A stretch of 64,000 bases of DNA from NCBI GenBank assembly GCA_030425385.1, contig JAUIAH010000005.1, forward strand, positions 186,001 through 250,000, read 5' to 3'. Position 1 is the first letter of the stretch, and each line of letters opens with the position of its first letter. The translations under genes were made by a program, and so were the position numbers. Under the pieces are notes generated by a model. The model worked only from the letters and a program-made list of their open reading frames with translations. It did no database searches and was not told the DNA's origin. The DNA comes from Verrucomicrobiia bacterium (GTDB lineage: Bacteria > Verrucomicrobiota > Verrucomicrobiia > Verrucomicrobiales > DEV007). Shown piece after piece: positions 37,155-46,269 of this stretch.

Positions 37155-38051
37155 ATGCATACGGACAAACAGGTATACCAACTCTTCAAATACTGCCCTG
37201 AGAAGGCCTTCGAGCTCGCTGGCATCCAAGCGCGGGGGCCGTATCATTTGGAATCCGTCGCCGTCAAAGCGCTTGAACGCACGACGGATGGCCTCTTGCG
37301 TTCAGAGAGTCCGGATGAACCGCTGACGCTGATGGAGGTGCAATTCCAACGCGATGCCTCCATCTACAATCGCCTGGTCCTGACCATGGCGCAGATCCAG
37401 CAAGAGCATGATTTCAGGTCTGTGCGCGGGATCATCTTCTTTGCAACGCGACCTTTGGACCCACAAACGCAACCTTGGGCAGAGACGATCCGTGTCGTCT
37501 ACCTGGATGAAGTGCTGCGGGAACGCGAGGCTCGGATGCCTCAAGATCCCATCGTGGCAGTCTTCAAGCCCGTGCTTGAGGATGACGCCAAAACGCTTGA
37601 AAGCGAAGCCGCCAAGCACTATCGTTGCATTCAAACGAGCGGACTGGCAGAAAGACAGATCGACGCCTTGTCGGAAGTGTTTGTCAGTTGGCTCCTTGAA
37701 CGCTTTCAAAACAAGAACGCCCAAGACCTCGCCATGATCCTCGATCTTCCCAGCATCAAAGACACCCGTGCCGGCAGGGAAATTTACGAAGAAGGCATTG
37801 GCAGAGGGCGCGAAGTTGGCCGTGAGGAAGGGCGCGAAGTTGGCCGGGAAGAAGGCCATGACGAGGGATTGGAGGAAGCCGTGATCACCGTGTTAGAATC
37901 GCGCATCGGCGGAGCGCTGGAGACAGAGTTGGTGACTGCGATCAAAGCGCTTCCCTTGGCGGAGCTTCGTGTGTTGTTGCGCGAAAGCCTCACGATGACT
38001 TCCTCGGCTGAAGCGGCTGCCCGTGTGCGGGCGCTCGGTGGAAAGAAATAG
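37155..38051 (+). CDS. PD-(D/E)XK nuclease-type protein, DUF2887/DUF4351-like
   Basis: 298 residues, preceded by AAGGAG. The first 130 residues form the nuclease-like core of the Rpn/transposase-associated group: FKYCPEKAFELAG, TTDGLL, TLMEVQFQRDASIYNRL with the E-x-Q active-site element. A middle helical region ends in a charged repeat (GREVGREEG repeated, residues about 217-238) and the C-terminus has the DUF4351-like AIKALPLAELRVLLRESL helix. Such genes are multicopy in many genomes and are thought to be recombination-promoting nucleases or mobile passengers. The 17-base string GCCCAAGACCTCGCCAT occurs inside the gene near 37720 and again just after it near 38067. Confidence 0.8.
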   Translation: MHTDKQVYQLFKYCPEKAFELAGIQARGPYHLESVAVKALERTTDGLLRSESPDEPLTLMEVQFQRDASIYNRLVLTMAQIQQEHDFRSVRGIIFFATRPLDPQTQPWAETIRVVYLDEVLREREARMPQDPIVAVFKPVLEDDAKTLESEAAKHYRCIQTSGLAERQIDALSEVFVSWLLERFQNKNAQDLAMILDLPSIKDTRAGREIYEEGIGRGREVGREEGREVGREEGHDEGLEEAVITVLESRIGGALETELVTAIKALPLAELRVLLRESLTMTSSAEAAARVRALGGKK

Positions 38052-38170
38052 GCTATCCGATCCCGGCAAGCCCAAGACCTCGCCATCCCAAAGCTGGGGT
38101 GTGCGATGGGCAAGACGGCTCTTTCGGTTTGGCTCGTGGGCAAATCAATTCGTCCAGTACCTTCAGCGAT

Positions 38171-39313
38171 CTATGCTCTGCTTCTCATCACTCTGACAGC
38201 GAACGCAACCAGTCCGAGCAACGCGATGACCACGCCCAACCAAAGCCGACGCCCACTCCCTTGCCCCTGCCTTTTAACGCTCTCCGGTAAAGCACCGGTC
38301 GGAGAAGCCTCGGGCTCTCCCTCCTCCGCGCCGACTCCTGGCGGATCGGCTCCGTCTTCTGGTTGGAAAGAGGCAGCCTTCAACTCGGGATCGCTGCCGT
38401 CCCATTTGAGTTTGAGGGCCTGCTCCACCGTAAGGCCACTCTCCTTGTAAAATCCGCCCGGAATCCCAGCCATCTCATGCATCGAGCGATCCGTCAGGCT
38501 GCGCCACAGATGAAGATGCGGCACGGTTCGTTCGGAGCCGCTCTGTGGAAACAACTGCCGCACATCGATACGAACGGGCTCCTCGTCCACCCCATCGAAT
38601 TCAATGACTAAGGTCTCCTTCTCGTCTTCGGTGCGAAACCGCGGCGTCGCCCCACCTGGGACACGCGCAAGCCGAAAACGTCTGTTGAAGAGCCACCTTT
38701 CTCCATCGATTTCAATCTCGGAAAGGCTTATCATGTGCCCACCGACTCGTTCAACTTCAGCAATCACTGGATAGTTTCCAGGATAGCTTCCGACGCGAGC
38801 AGCCTCGGCGATGACCAAGCGTTGAGGCTCTGAAAAAGCATAACGGTCCTGCCCTATCCGGAGTGCTAACTGAAAACTCTCCAAATGAGTGTTTGGCATC
38901 TCATAGTGGTGCCAGAGTCCGCGCAGTGAGAGATCTCCCAACACTTCGCTCTGGCCCGGCCTCAAGGCTCGGCTAGTATCTCTCTCAAATTCATACAATG
39001 ACACCGTCCAATCCTGTTTTGCCTTCCAGGGCTCAGCCGTTTGAGGCAGATGGTGCGAGTGAAGAAGCCCTCCATGCACATGTTGCATCCCTTCTTTCCA
39101 CTTTGGGACCAAACGCGTCTGCTCGATCACTGCGTTCCAACTATGTCCCGCCAATGGAATCACCTCTTCTCCTACATTCGTGACCTTAACGAACGCTCGA
39201 AACCGTTCGCCCTCAATCCAAGAGGGAAAGGCCTGATGAATCTCCCAGGCAAGGGGTGAACCTTGAAGCGAGGCAAGGGAAGCGAACAGTGCCAATAGTA
39301 GGTTCCGATTCAT
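38171..39313 (-). CDS. exported protein of unknown function with C-terminal membrane anchor
   Basis: 380 residues from ATG 39313 (MNRNLLLALFASLASLQG signal peptide). A longer frame adds 26 residues without signal character. The body is beta-rich with a bacterial Ig-like look (RFRAFVKVTNVGEEVIPLAGHSWN), then a Pro/Glu-rich linker (about 320-350) and one membrane helix near the C-terminus (LWLGVVIALLGLVAFAVRV) with basic tail. The result is a periplasmic domain tethered to the inner membrane. No family recognised. Confidence 0.65.
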   Translation of the reverse strand: MNRNLLLALFASLASLQGSPLAWEIHQAFPSWIEGERFRAFVKVTNVGEEVIPLAGHSWNAVIEQTRLVPKWKEGMQHVHGGLLHSHHLPQTAEPWKAKQDWTVSLYEFERDTSRALRPGQSEVLGDLSLRGLWHHYEMPNTHLESFQLALRIGQDRYAFSEPQRLVIAEAARVGSYPGNYPVIAEVERVGGHMISLSEIEIDGERWLFNRRFRLARVPGGATPRFRTEDEKETLVIEFDGVDEEPVRIDVRQLFPQSGSERTVPHLHLWRSLTDRSMHEMAGIPGGFYKESGLTVEQALKLKWDGSDPELKAASFQPEDGADPPGVGAEEGEPEASPTGALPESVKRQGQGSGRRLWLGVVIALLGLVAFAVRVMRSRA

Positions 39314-39579
39314 ACTAGTTCTAGGACAATTGACAGCGTTAGAGATTATCGGACCTCCTGTTTCTAAAAATCGTCGTTTCGATGCTTTCACCCTGTCCCC
39401 ATTCCAGATCGGCGAGATTCATAGGGATGCCGTTGGTTACCGGAAGAAGGTCTCCCATAAGTCTCCCAGCAGAGTTTTCTGGAAGCTCGTGCCCTCCAGG
39501 TCGGTCCATATCGGGCGCAATGAGATGCCCCACCTCAAGAGCAACGACATATTCAAGCAGTTGCAAGAACTGGCCTCCA

Positions 39580-41061
39580 CTAGCGGGTCCACACGTAGTC
39601 GCCCATATCGGGGTGGCCGCGTTCTGCTGGGATGCCTCCATCGTCGCTGAGGTTCCACCCTACCGAATAGAGGGTGTAGGTGTCACGCTGGGAGGTGGGG
39701 CGATATTGCCAAGGCTGACCCATGGGATCTTCGGGGAGGACATCGATGGCGTTTGGCACCAGTGCTTCCAAAGTCTCGGGGTAACGTTGATGGGCGAGGA
39801 AGTGACGCTCCAAGGCGATGGCGATGCGAGCTTGGCGGACAAGCGTGGTGGCGACTGCCGCCGAGACCATCCATCTGCGGACCATGTCAGGATTGTCGAG
39901 CCCTTGCATAAGCGATGAGCGCTCGTTCTGATATTCGTGATCGAGCGCTTCCATGAGTGGCTTGGCTAGACTGAAGTTTGCGACTTCCAAGGCTTTCTGC
40001 ATGCGCGTGAAGCGCTCGATTCCCTTGGCTTTCTCCTGATCCAAACGTCCTTTGGGCATGAGGGCGAGCTGCATGCGCGCGAACAAACTGGGCTGGGGGC
40101 CGAGAGCTTCACTCAAGGAGAGCTCTTTAAAATGCTCTAAACTAGTCATCATGAAAGCGGTTTCGGTGCGGAGGCTATATCGGAATCTTTGGTAGGGCTG
40201 GAGCTGGGCCAGCTCACGCTCCCATTCCTGCAGTTCGGCATCGTCCCAAAGACGGCGATGGAGGGACATCCAAAGTTGATGGATGAGCATGGCTCTCATT
40301 GAATAGCTGGCAATTTGATTGATGAGCATAGGCTCATTCTCCATCCCTTGAATGAGCCGCAGGATTCCTGTTAGGCTCACTTTGGCGGTCTCTGTGTCGC
40401 CACAGCCAATGGCCGCCTGAGCGCGATAACTCAACCAGAGAGCGGCCGAGCGAACAGCGCTTAAATATGGTAGCGCTAGTGTCCAGGGCTGCGAGCGATC
40501 GAAATGGTCACGGATGAGTGGGAGAATCTGCGCGCGGGGCCGCGTGGCGGCTTGATCGACCTGATGGAACCAATCAATCGATTCTTCGATGCCTGTGAGG
40601 ATGGCCCGAGCGTCATTGGGTTCGTCCTCTGGCATGGGGAGGCCATTCTCGAGGGCAATGTGACGCCAGACCGCATAGTCGAGGGGCCGGCCAAACGCGA
40701 ATCCGCCGAGGGCTTCTTTCTCGGCTGGCTCCCGAGCGCTGAGACGGATCTTGGAAGCTGTCAGTCGCTGCCGCCGGATGTCAGCTTCGTCGTTATGGGG
40801 CAGGCCGAGATCTTGAAACAATGGGATGGCAAAGAAGTTCTGAGCCTCAGGAACTTTCTTGGAGGGCAGGAGTCCCTCCCAATCGAGGGTCTCGCCAGCG
40901 GCTTCATAGGCGGCTTTTGCCTTCTGCCAGGCTTTGGCTCCGCGCCAGTTTACGACCGCGTAGTAGAGTGGCACGAGGGTGCCAAGAAGGAGTGCCGCCC
41001 AAAGCAATCGCCGTGTCCACCGTTTGCCTGCCGATGGCCGTTTAAAGGGGGCGTTAGTCAT
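39580..41061 (-). CDS. large membrane-anchored periplasmic protein of unknown function
   Basis: 493 residues from ATG 41061. Basic N-terminus, then a single signal-anchor helix (LLWAALLLGTLVPLYYAVV). The remainder is mostly helical (Trp-rich segments WRHIALENGLPMPEDEPNDARA, then long helices) with a C-terminal pilin-like piece (RYPETLEALVPNAIDVLPEDPMGQPWQYR...YSVGWNLSDDGG). That piece resembles the end of type II pseudopilin-like proteins common in Verrucomicrobiota. The start overlaps the end of the preceding small gene by 8 bases. It belongs to the ECF sigma operon. The 266 bases between this gene and 39313 contain no convincing gene. Confidence 0.7.
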   Translation of the reverse strand: MTNAPFKRPSAGKRWTRRLLWAALLLGTLVPLYYAVVNWRGAKAWQKAKAAYEAAGETLDWEGLLPSKKVPEAQNFFAIPLFQDLGLPHNDEADIRRQRLTASKIRLSAREPAEKEALGGFAFGRPLDYAVWRHIALENGLPMPEDEPNDARAILTGIEESIDWFHQVDQAATRPRAQILPLIRDHFDRSQPWTLALPYLSAVRSAALWLSYRAQAAIGCGDTETAKVSLTGILRLIQGMENEPMLINQIASYSMRAMLIHQLWMSLHRRLWDDAELQEWERELAQLQPYQRFRYSLRTETAFMMTSLEHFKELSLSEALGPQPSLFARMQLALMPKGRLDQEKAKGIERFTRMQKALEVANFSLAKPLMEALDHEYQNERSSLMQGLDNPDMVRRWMVSAAVATTLVRQARIAIALERHFLAHQRYPETLEALVPNAIDVLPEDPMGQPWQYRPTSQRDTYTLYSVGWNLSDDGGIPAERGHPDMGDYVWTR

Positions 41062-41374
41062 AGGGTAAGAGGAGGTTTGAGAGCTGTTCGAAGTCGTGCG
41101 GATTGCTAGCCAGCCACACACTTGGCGGTGTAGAAGGTCGTTGGGTGATGATCTCACGAGCATGAGGATCACGAGGAATCGATAAGTGTAACGTTAGCGT
41201 GATGGTCCACACCACAGCGATGCCTAAGCGTAGCCACCTTGGAAAGAGCCAGGCGATGGCTCCCGATGGATCCTGTTTGGGCGTGACGGCTGCATTTGTG
41301 AGGATCTCGGCTTTCCATTCGCGGGGAAGCGGTCGCCGTTCCTGGGACTTTATTTGATCTTCAAGCGTCTTCAT
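41054..41374 (-). CDS. small membrane protein, possible anti-sigma partner
   Basis: 106 residues with one central helix (LRLGIAVVWTITLTLHLSI). The N-terminal 45 residues are cytosolic and charged (MKTLEDQIKSQERRPLPREWKAEIL); the C-terminal 40 would be periplasmic. It starts 14 bases before the end of the ECF sigma frame, so it is translationally coupled to it. Size, topology and position suggest an anti-sigma-like partner, but no zinc-binding or ASD motif is evident. Confidence 0.65.
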   Translation of the reverse strand: MKTLEDQIKSQERRPLPREWKAEILTNAAVTPKQDPSGAIAWLFPRWLRLGIAVVWTITLTLHLSIPRDPHAREIITQRPSTPPSVWLASNPHDFEQLSNLLLPYD

Positions 41375-41879
41375 TGAGTTCGTCGTAGAGGGGTTGGAGG
41401 GCGCAGCGGAGTTTGGCCATGCCGTAGCGGTAACGGCTGGCGGCGGTATTGACGGGGATGGAGAGGAGATTGGCGATGGCGTCGAAGGTCATCTCTTCAA
41501 AGAGCTTGAGGCAGACAGCCTCACATTGTTCTTAAGGAAGGTCTGCAAGAGCTGTCGCCATGGACTGGCGCCAGATCTGGAGATCGGGATCGGTGGCCGG
41601 GGCGAAGATGGGGAGGGGTTCAGCACCGAGGCGCTCGTATTTCTCATGCTGCCGGGTGCGACGTCGGAAGGCATCCACGGCAAGATTGTGAGCGAGCCGG
41701 AAGAGGTAGGCTCTCACCTCCGTGACATCCTTGAGACATCCAGGATTTCGGGCGATCTTGAGGAAGAGTTCTTGGAGGCGATCTTTCGCTTCCGCCTCAC
41801 ACCGGACCAAGACACAAAGGTAGCGGAAGAGGGGTTCCGCTTGGGTGTCGTAGAGTTCTTCGAGGGCGTCAGGATTCAT
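41361..41879 (-). pseudogene. ECF-type sigma factor gene interrupted by an in-frame TAA
   Basis: From ATG 41879 the frame encodes 172 codons of an ECF sigma factor. Region 2 is RYLCVLVRCEAEAKDRLQEL...VRAYLFRLAHNLAVDAFRRR. Codon 116 is TAA (41532-41534), after ATALADLP. The same frame then reads EQCEAVCLKLFEEMTFDAIA and on through a normal region 4 helix-turn-helix (AIANLLSIPVNTAASRYRYGMAKLR), ending at TGA 41361-41363. A Glu codon (GAA) is expected at the stop. As written the product lacks region 4 and could not bind a -35 element. Either a recent nonsense mutation or a base error. Confidence 0.85.
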
Positions 41880-41962
41880 CCGTTGATGAACAGACGACTG
41901 GGACGGCGAGGATTTGTCTAAGAATTCTTCGAAATATCGTAGCCTCCTGGCAGGACAGAGGC

Positions 41963-42799
41963 CTAGCAGACACCCGTCTGTGCGAGCACGAGGGTCACCC
42001 AGGGACCACGTGTCGATGTTTCGTTGACCGTCCATCCTGCCGCGGTGGCTGCATGGCGAATGCGCTCTTCGAAGCGTGTGAGAATTCCGGAAAGCACGAG
42101 GATTCCTTCATGTCCGATAAGGCGATTGAAATCGCCGATGTGCGTTTCTAGCAAGGCGCTAAAGAGATTGGCGACGACGAGATCGTAGGGGCGTACGGCT
42201 TCCCATTCTCCTAGCGAAGCCACATGCCAGGCGGTGCATGTCGATTGCGTCTCGCGTGCATTGGCCTCTGCCGCCGCAATGGCTGTTGCGTCTGGATCCA
42301 CGCCGTCCACCCAGGCAGCCCCAAGCTGCGCCATGGCGATTCCTAACCAACCTGCTCCACATCCCATGTCGAGACAGCGCGTGCGGCTTGAAAGCAGACC
42401 GCGATCAGCCAGGGCCACCAGGACGCGGAGACAGGTGAGCGTCGTCGGGTGGGCATGCCCGGCAAAGACACCCTCTGGGCAGTGACGCAGTTGGAGGACT
42501 GCGTGCGGCGAGCCAGGTGGCTGCGCCGCCTCGGGAGCCACTACGAGAAAGCGATCCCCAATCACTGCCGGCAAGGGCTCCCAGCCGTCGTCGCCGTCAC
42601 TGGCATCCAGGGGACGCAGGGATCCTCCAAAGGCCATCTGAAAGATATGCGCGTGGCTTTCCTCTATGAAATAGGCCTCCAATGCCAAGCGATCCTTCCC
42701 CATAGCCGTCCAGACGACGCTGGCGGGCGCGGCGGCGTCCAAGCGGGTTTCCCAAAGGGTGCGCTCTGTGGATGGCAACTGACAGGAATAAACAAACAT
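41963..42799 (-). CDS. PrmA-like methyltransferase (ribosomal protein L11 methyltransferase family)
   Basis: 278 residues. The C-terminal half is a class I methyltransferase close to PrmA: FAGHAHPTTLTCLRVLVAL (the family's 'GtH.TT..cL' segment), motif I CLDMGCGAGWLGIAMAQLGA, VDPDATAIAAAEANA, and LVVANLFSALLETH, where PrmA has NILA. The N-terminal half would be the substrate-recognition domain (WETRLDAAAPASVVW...). Probably methylates L11 or another protein in the cytosol. It lies upstream of the sigma gene by 83 bases and is divergent from the PQQ propeller gene. Confidence 0.8.
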   Translation of the reverse strand: MFVYSCQLPSTERTLWETRLDAAAPASVVWTAMGKDRLALEAYFIEESHAHIFQMAFGGSLRPLDASDGDDGWEPLPAVIGDRFLVVAPEAAQPPGSPHAVLQLRHCPEGVFAGHAHPTTLTCLRVLVALADRGLLSSRTRCLDMGCGAGWLGIAMAQLGAAWVDGVDPDATAIAAAEANARETQSTCTAWHVASLGEWEAVRPYDLVVANLFSALLETHIGDFNRLIGHEGILVLSGILTRFEERIRHAATAAGWTVNETSTRGPWVTLVLAQTGVC

Positions 42800-42855
42800 T
42801 TCTCTTGGAGTTCCAAATGGGACGCGACCATTTTATCAACCATTCCCATTTGCCA

Positions 42856-44088
42856 ATGAAATCCCTCCCCACCCTTCTTCTGATTCTCCTCGGTAATGCC
42901 GCCATGGCTCATCTGACAGACTGGCCCCAATGGCGTGGCCAAGCCCGCGATGGCCTGACGACAGGCGAGGCCTTTCCCGAATCTCTCGACGATGCCCATT
43001 TGCAGAGCCTGTGGAACGTCCCGTTGGACCCGAGCTACTCTGGCCCTGTGGTTCGGGATGGCTTGGTGTATGTGACAGAAACTGCTAACAAAGAGCGCGA
43101 GGTGGTGCGCGCCTTTGATCTGGCAACGGGGGCCGAGCGTTGGAAGATCTCCTGGGAAGGCGTCATGCGCGTCCCTTTCTTCGCCCGGAGCAATGGCTCC
43201 TGGATCCGATCCACCCCCGCCACCGATGGGGAGCGCCTCTATGTTGCAGGCATGCGCGATGTGCTCGTGTGTTTGGAGGCCAAGACGGGGAACGAGATCT
43301 GGCGCGTCGATTTCATGGACCGCTTTGGCACCGAACTTCCTGCCTTCGGATTTGTGAGTTCGCCGCTTCTCACCGATCAGACGGTCATCGTCCAGGCGGG
43401 GGCCTCTGTCGTTTCGTTAGACAAACGCAACGGGGAAACCGTGTGGCGGAGCTTGGAAGATGGCGGCGGCATGAACGGGAGCGCGTTCTCGTCTCCGATC
43501 ATCCGCAACGTGCACGGCGCAGAGCAGTTGCTCGTGCAGACGCGCACCGAACTCTGCGGAATGGACCCCAAGCTTGGGACGGTGCTTTGGCGTCAGGAGA
43601 TCCCCGCTTTTCGAGGCATGAATATTCTCACACCTAGCGTTCATCGAGACACCGTGTTCACAGCCACCTATGGTGGCAAAGCCATTGGACTGACACTATC
43701 CCAAGATGCGGAACAGCAATGGAACCCCTCGGTGGCTTGGGAAGCCAAGATGCAGGGCTACATGACGTCTCCGGTGGTCATCGATGGGCACGCCTACCTC
43801 CTCTTGCGCAATCAACGCGTGGCTTGCGTGAATCTTGAAACGGGAGCCATCGCCTGGGAAACGAAAGCGAAATTTGGAAAGTACTGGAGCCTCATCGCGC
43901 GGGGTGATCGGATCCTTGCCCTGGATGAACGCGGCGAGCTCTTGTTAGTCGCTGCCGATCCTAAAGCGTTTCAGATCCTCTCAAGGCGTTCCCTGGAAAC
44001 GAAAGACTGCTGGGCGCACCTGGCCATCTCGGGGGATCGCTTACTGGTGCGCTCTCTCAATCGCTTGGAAGTCTTTCAGTGGAAATGA
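42856..44088 (+). CDS. exported PQQ-type beta-propeller protein
   Basis: 410 residues from ATG 42856 with a signal peptide (MKSLPTLLLILLGNAAMA). It then has the DWPQWRGQARDGLT opening so typical of exported PQQ-propeller proteins in Verrucomicrobiota and Planctomycetota. Repeated blades carry the [AW]-x-[DE]-x-x-T-G-x-x-x-W pattern: AFDLATGAERWKISW, CLEAKTGNEIWRVDF, SLDKRNGETVWRS, GMDPKLGTVLWRQ, CVNLETGAIAWETK. No dehydrogenase-specific residues are seen, so it may be a BamB-like scaffold or carbohydrate-associated protein. 28 bases before the photolyase gene. Confidence 0.88.
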   Translation: MKSLPTLLLILLGNAAMAHLTDWPQWRGQARDGLTTGEAFPESLDDAHLQSLWNVPLDPSYSGPVVRDGLVYVTETANKEREVVRAFDLATGAERWKISWEGVMRVPFFARSNGSWIRSTPATDGERLYVAGMRDVLVCLEAKTGNEIWRVDFMDRFGTELPAFGFVSSPLLTDQTVIVQAGASVVSLDKRNGETVWRSLEDGGGMNGSAFSSPIIRNVHGAEQLLVQTRTELCGMDPKLGTVLWRQEIPAFRGMNILTPSVHRDTVFTATYGGKAIGLTLSQDAEQQWNPSVAWEAKMQGYMTSPVVIDGHAYLLLRNQRVACVNLETGAIAWETKAKFGKYWSLIARGDRILALDERGELLLVAADPKAFQILSRRSLETKDCWAHLAISGDRLLVRSLNRLEVFQWK

Positions 44089-44116
44089 TTCGAACCCAAT
44101 ACCTGAAATTGATTCG

Positions 44117-45571
44117 ATGAGCAAAGCTCTCTTATGGTTCCGTCAGGACCTCCGCCTGGACGACAACGCTGCCCTCGCCCAGGCGGTCACAGCTGGACAC
44201 GAGATCGTGCCCGTCTACATCTGGGCTCCACACGAAGATGGCTCTTGGGCACCCGGCGGCGCCTCTCGTTGGTGGCTGCATCACGCCTTGGAGGATCTCG
44301 ATGCGCAGTTGCAAGAACGCGGCGCTTCGCGCTTGATCCTCCGACGCGCCCAGCCCGACGACAGTTCGGAGAGCATCCTCCGCGACCTCGCCAAGACCAC
44401 TGGTGCCGACGCCATCTACTGGAACCGGCGCTACGAGCCAGCAGCCATCGCCCGCGATAAAGCGATCAAAGCGGCCTTGCGAGAAGACGGATTCGAGGTC
44501 GAGAGCGCCAACAGCAGCATGCTCTTTGAACCGCATGAGATCGCCAATCGGTCAGGGAAGCCATTCAAAGTCTTCACGCCGATGTGGAAACACTATCAGT
44601 CGCTCACAGTGCCTCCCGTGGTATCGCTGCCCGCCGACGATCTCCGTTTCCCTAGCAGACTCCCCACCGGCGATCCACTTGAGTCCCTTGACCTCCTACC
44701 CTCCATTCCCTGGGACACCGGCTTTCATCGCTTCTGGGAATCGCCCACGCGGGACCACATGCTCAACCGTCTCGACAGCTTCATTGAGGACCGTGCGGAA
44801 GCCTATCCTGATGCACGAGACCTCCCAGCTGAAGACGGCACCACACGCCTCTCGCCGTTCCTACACTTTGGTCAACTTGGGCCACGTGAAGTATGGGCAC
44901 GCTTCGCCCAGGCATCCAACCACAGTGCCCGCTTTGACGAAGGCATCATGCGGCAGATCATCTGGCGCGAATTTGCCCACCACCTCCTTTATCATTTCTC
45001 CGAGACGCCCGAGAAGCCGCTGCAAGATGGCTATGAAATGTTTCCGTGGAAGTCGTCCAAAGCTTTCGTCAACGCCTGGCAGAAAGGCGAAACGGGTTAT
45101 CCCATTGTCGATGCAGGCATGCGCCAACTCTGGCAAACGGGGTGGATGCACAATCGCGTGCGCATGATTGTGGGATCACTCCTGGTCAAGCACCTGCTCC
45201 AACATTGGCACGAAGGCGCGCGCTGGTTCTGGGACACCCTCGTGGACGCTGACCTGGCTAACAATACCCTTGGCTGGCAATGGATCGGCGGCTGTGGTGC
45301 CGACGCCGCTCCCTATTTCCGAATCTTCAATCCGATGACTCAGGGCGAACGCTTCGATGCCGATGGCGCTTATGTGAGGAAGTATGTGCCTGAGCTGGCT
45401 AAAGTTCCAAAGAAATTCATCCACCGCCCGTGGGAAATGGGAGAACTCGCCCTCTCCGGTTGTGATGTGGTCTTGGGCCGCGATTACCCGGAGCCCATCA
45501 TCTCCCACGAAGACGGCCGGAAGCGTGCGCTCGACGCTTTCCAGGAGATGAAGGATCGCCGTGATGGATAA
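44117..45571 (+). CDS. phr: deoxyribodipyrimidine photolyase (class I CPD type)
   Basis: 484 residues. Repairs UV-induced cyclobutane pyrimidine dimers using light and FADH. The N-terminal antenna domain starts KALLWFRQDLRLDDNAAL. The FAD-binding domain has RLSPFLHFGQLGPREVW, IIWREFAHHLLYHF, the electron-transfer tryptophan region, TGYPIVDAGMRQLWQTGWMHNRVRM, and DADLANNTLGWQWIGGCGADAAPYFRIFNP, all diagnostic. Length is normal (450-500). Likely co-transcribed with the propeller gene. Confidence 0.96.
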   Translation: MSKALLWFRQDLRLDDNAALAQAVTAGHEIVPVYIWAPHEDGSWAPGGASRWWLHHALEDLDAQLQERGASRLILRRAQPDDSSESILRDLAKTTGADAIYWNRRYEPAAIARDKAIKAALREDGFEVESANSSMLFEPHEIANRSGKPFKVFTPMWKHYQSLTVPPVVSLPADDLRFPSRLPTGDPLESLDLLPSIPWDTGFHRFWESPTRDHMLNRLDSFIEDRAEAYPDARDLPAEDGTTRLSPFLHFGQLGPREVWARFAQASNHSARFDEGIMRQIIWREFAHHLLYHFSETPEKPLQDGYEMFPWKSSKAFVNAWQKGETGYPIVDAGMRQLWQTGWMHNRVRMIVGSLLVKHLLQHWHEGARWFWDTLVDADLANNTLGWQWIGGCGADAAPYFRIFNPMTQGERFDADGAYVRKYVPELAKVPKKFIHRPWEMGELALSGCDVVLGRDYPEPIISHEDGRKRALDAFQEMKDRRDG

Positions 45572-45608
45572 GCTGGCTCACCCAATGCGTGTCGTTATCG
45601 CACCGAAG

Positions 45609-46253
45609 TCATCGACGCCATCGTTTGATAGCCTGCCACCAGGATTTCAAACGCCCAGAACGAGCCTTGGTGTCTTCCAGGGGTGCGGACGCCAAGGCTC
45701 GGCCGGGTTTCAGATTCTTCAATAGGAGCCGATGATTGCGCCGGAGCACCCTGCGAAGATCGTCGAGCAGCTTTTCCAGGCCCTCACAGAGATCTCCCGC
45801 CGCGATGTATGGACTAGTGTCATGCAGAAGCTCACGCAGATCATTCTCACTGACATATTGCTCAGCTCGGTAGCCTGCGTTCATCGTCATGCTCTGACTG
45901 GTGAGATCGATGATGAAGAGGAAGACGTTCTCACTGTTGCGCAGCTCATCGAGCACAGAGACGCGCGCGTGGTTGAGCATCCAGGCGGCGAACTCCGTGA
46001 GCTTGGTGCCTTCTGGCAATTCCGCTAGATAGAAGGCCGGATAGAACTGCGGAAATTGCCTTTCGAAATCGTCGATCGCATCCAACAAGCGATCCTTATC
46101 AGAGGTCCGGAGGAAGTGGGTCGTATCCGTGATCTGCTCCATGGCGACCTCGTCTCGCCCGAATCGCGCTTGCAGGATGCCCATGTGGAAGCCACAGAGA
46201 TCGCAACGGTCAATGCCGGGTTCGAGACGGTGATCACAGGAAGGGCAATACAT
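45609..46253 (-). CDS. zinc-ribbon plus TPM-domain protein
   Basis: 214 residues. A zinc ribbon (CPSC at 3-6 and CDLC at about 17-20) is followed by a TPM/YgcG-type domain (ELPEGTKLTEFAAWMLNHA, NVFLFIIDLTSQSMTMNAGYRAEQYVS, LRELLHDTSPYIAAGDLCEGLEKLL). It ends in a strongly basic tail. No signal peptide, so it is probably cytosolic or membrane-peripheral. TPM domains occur in proteins linked to photosystem assembly and cell-surface processes; the function here is unknown. 16 bases after the FG-GAP gene. Confidence 0.75.
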   Translation of the reverse strand: MYCPSCDHRLEPGIDRCDLCGFHMGILQARFGRDEVAMEQITDTTHFLRTSDKDRLLDAIDDFERQFPQFYPAFYLAELPEGTKLTEFAAWMLNHARVSVLDELRNSENVFLFIIDLTSQSMTMNAGYRAEQYVSENDLRELLHDTSPYIAAGDLCEGLEKLLDDLRRVLRRNHRLLLKNLKPGRALASAPLEDTKARSGRLKSWWQAIKRWRR

Positions 46254-46269
46254 AGGCGCGCGTGCGTTC

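Noticed and set aside
39339-39641. A 100-codon minus-strand frame in the gap after the 493-residue protein
   Set aside because: It begins inside the upstream gene in another frame, lacks a ribosome-binding site and matches no family I know. Left as non-coding, though it could be a remnant.
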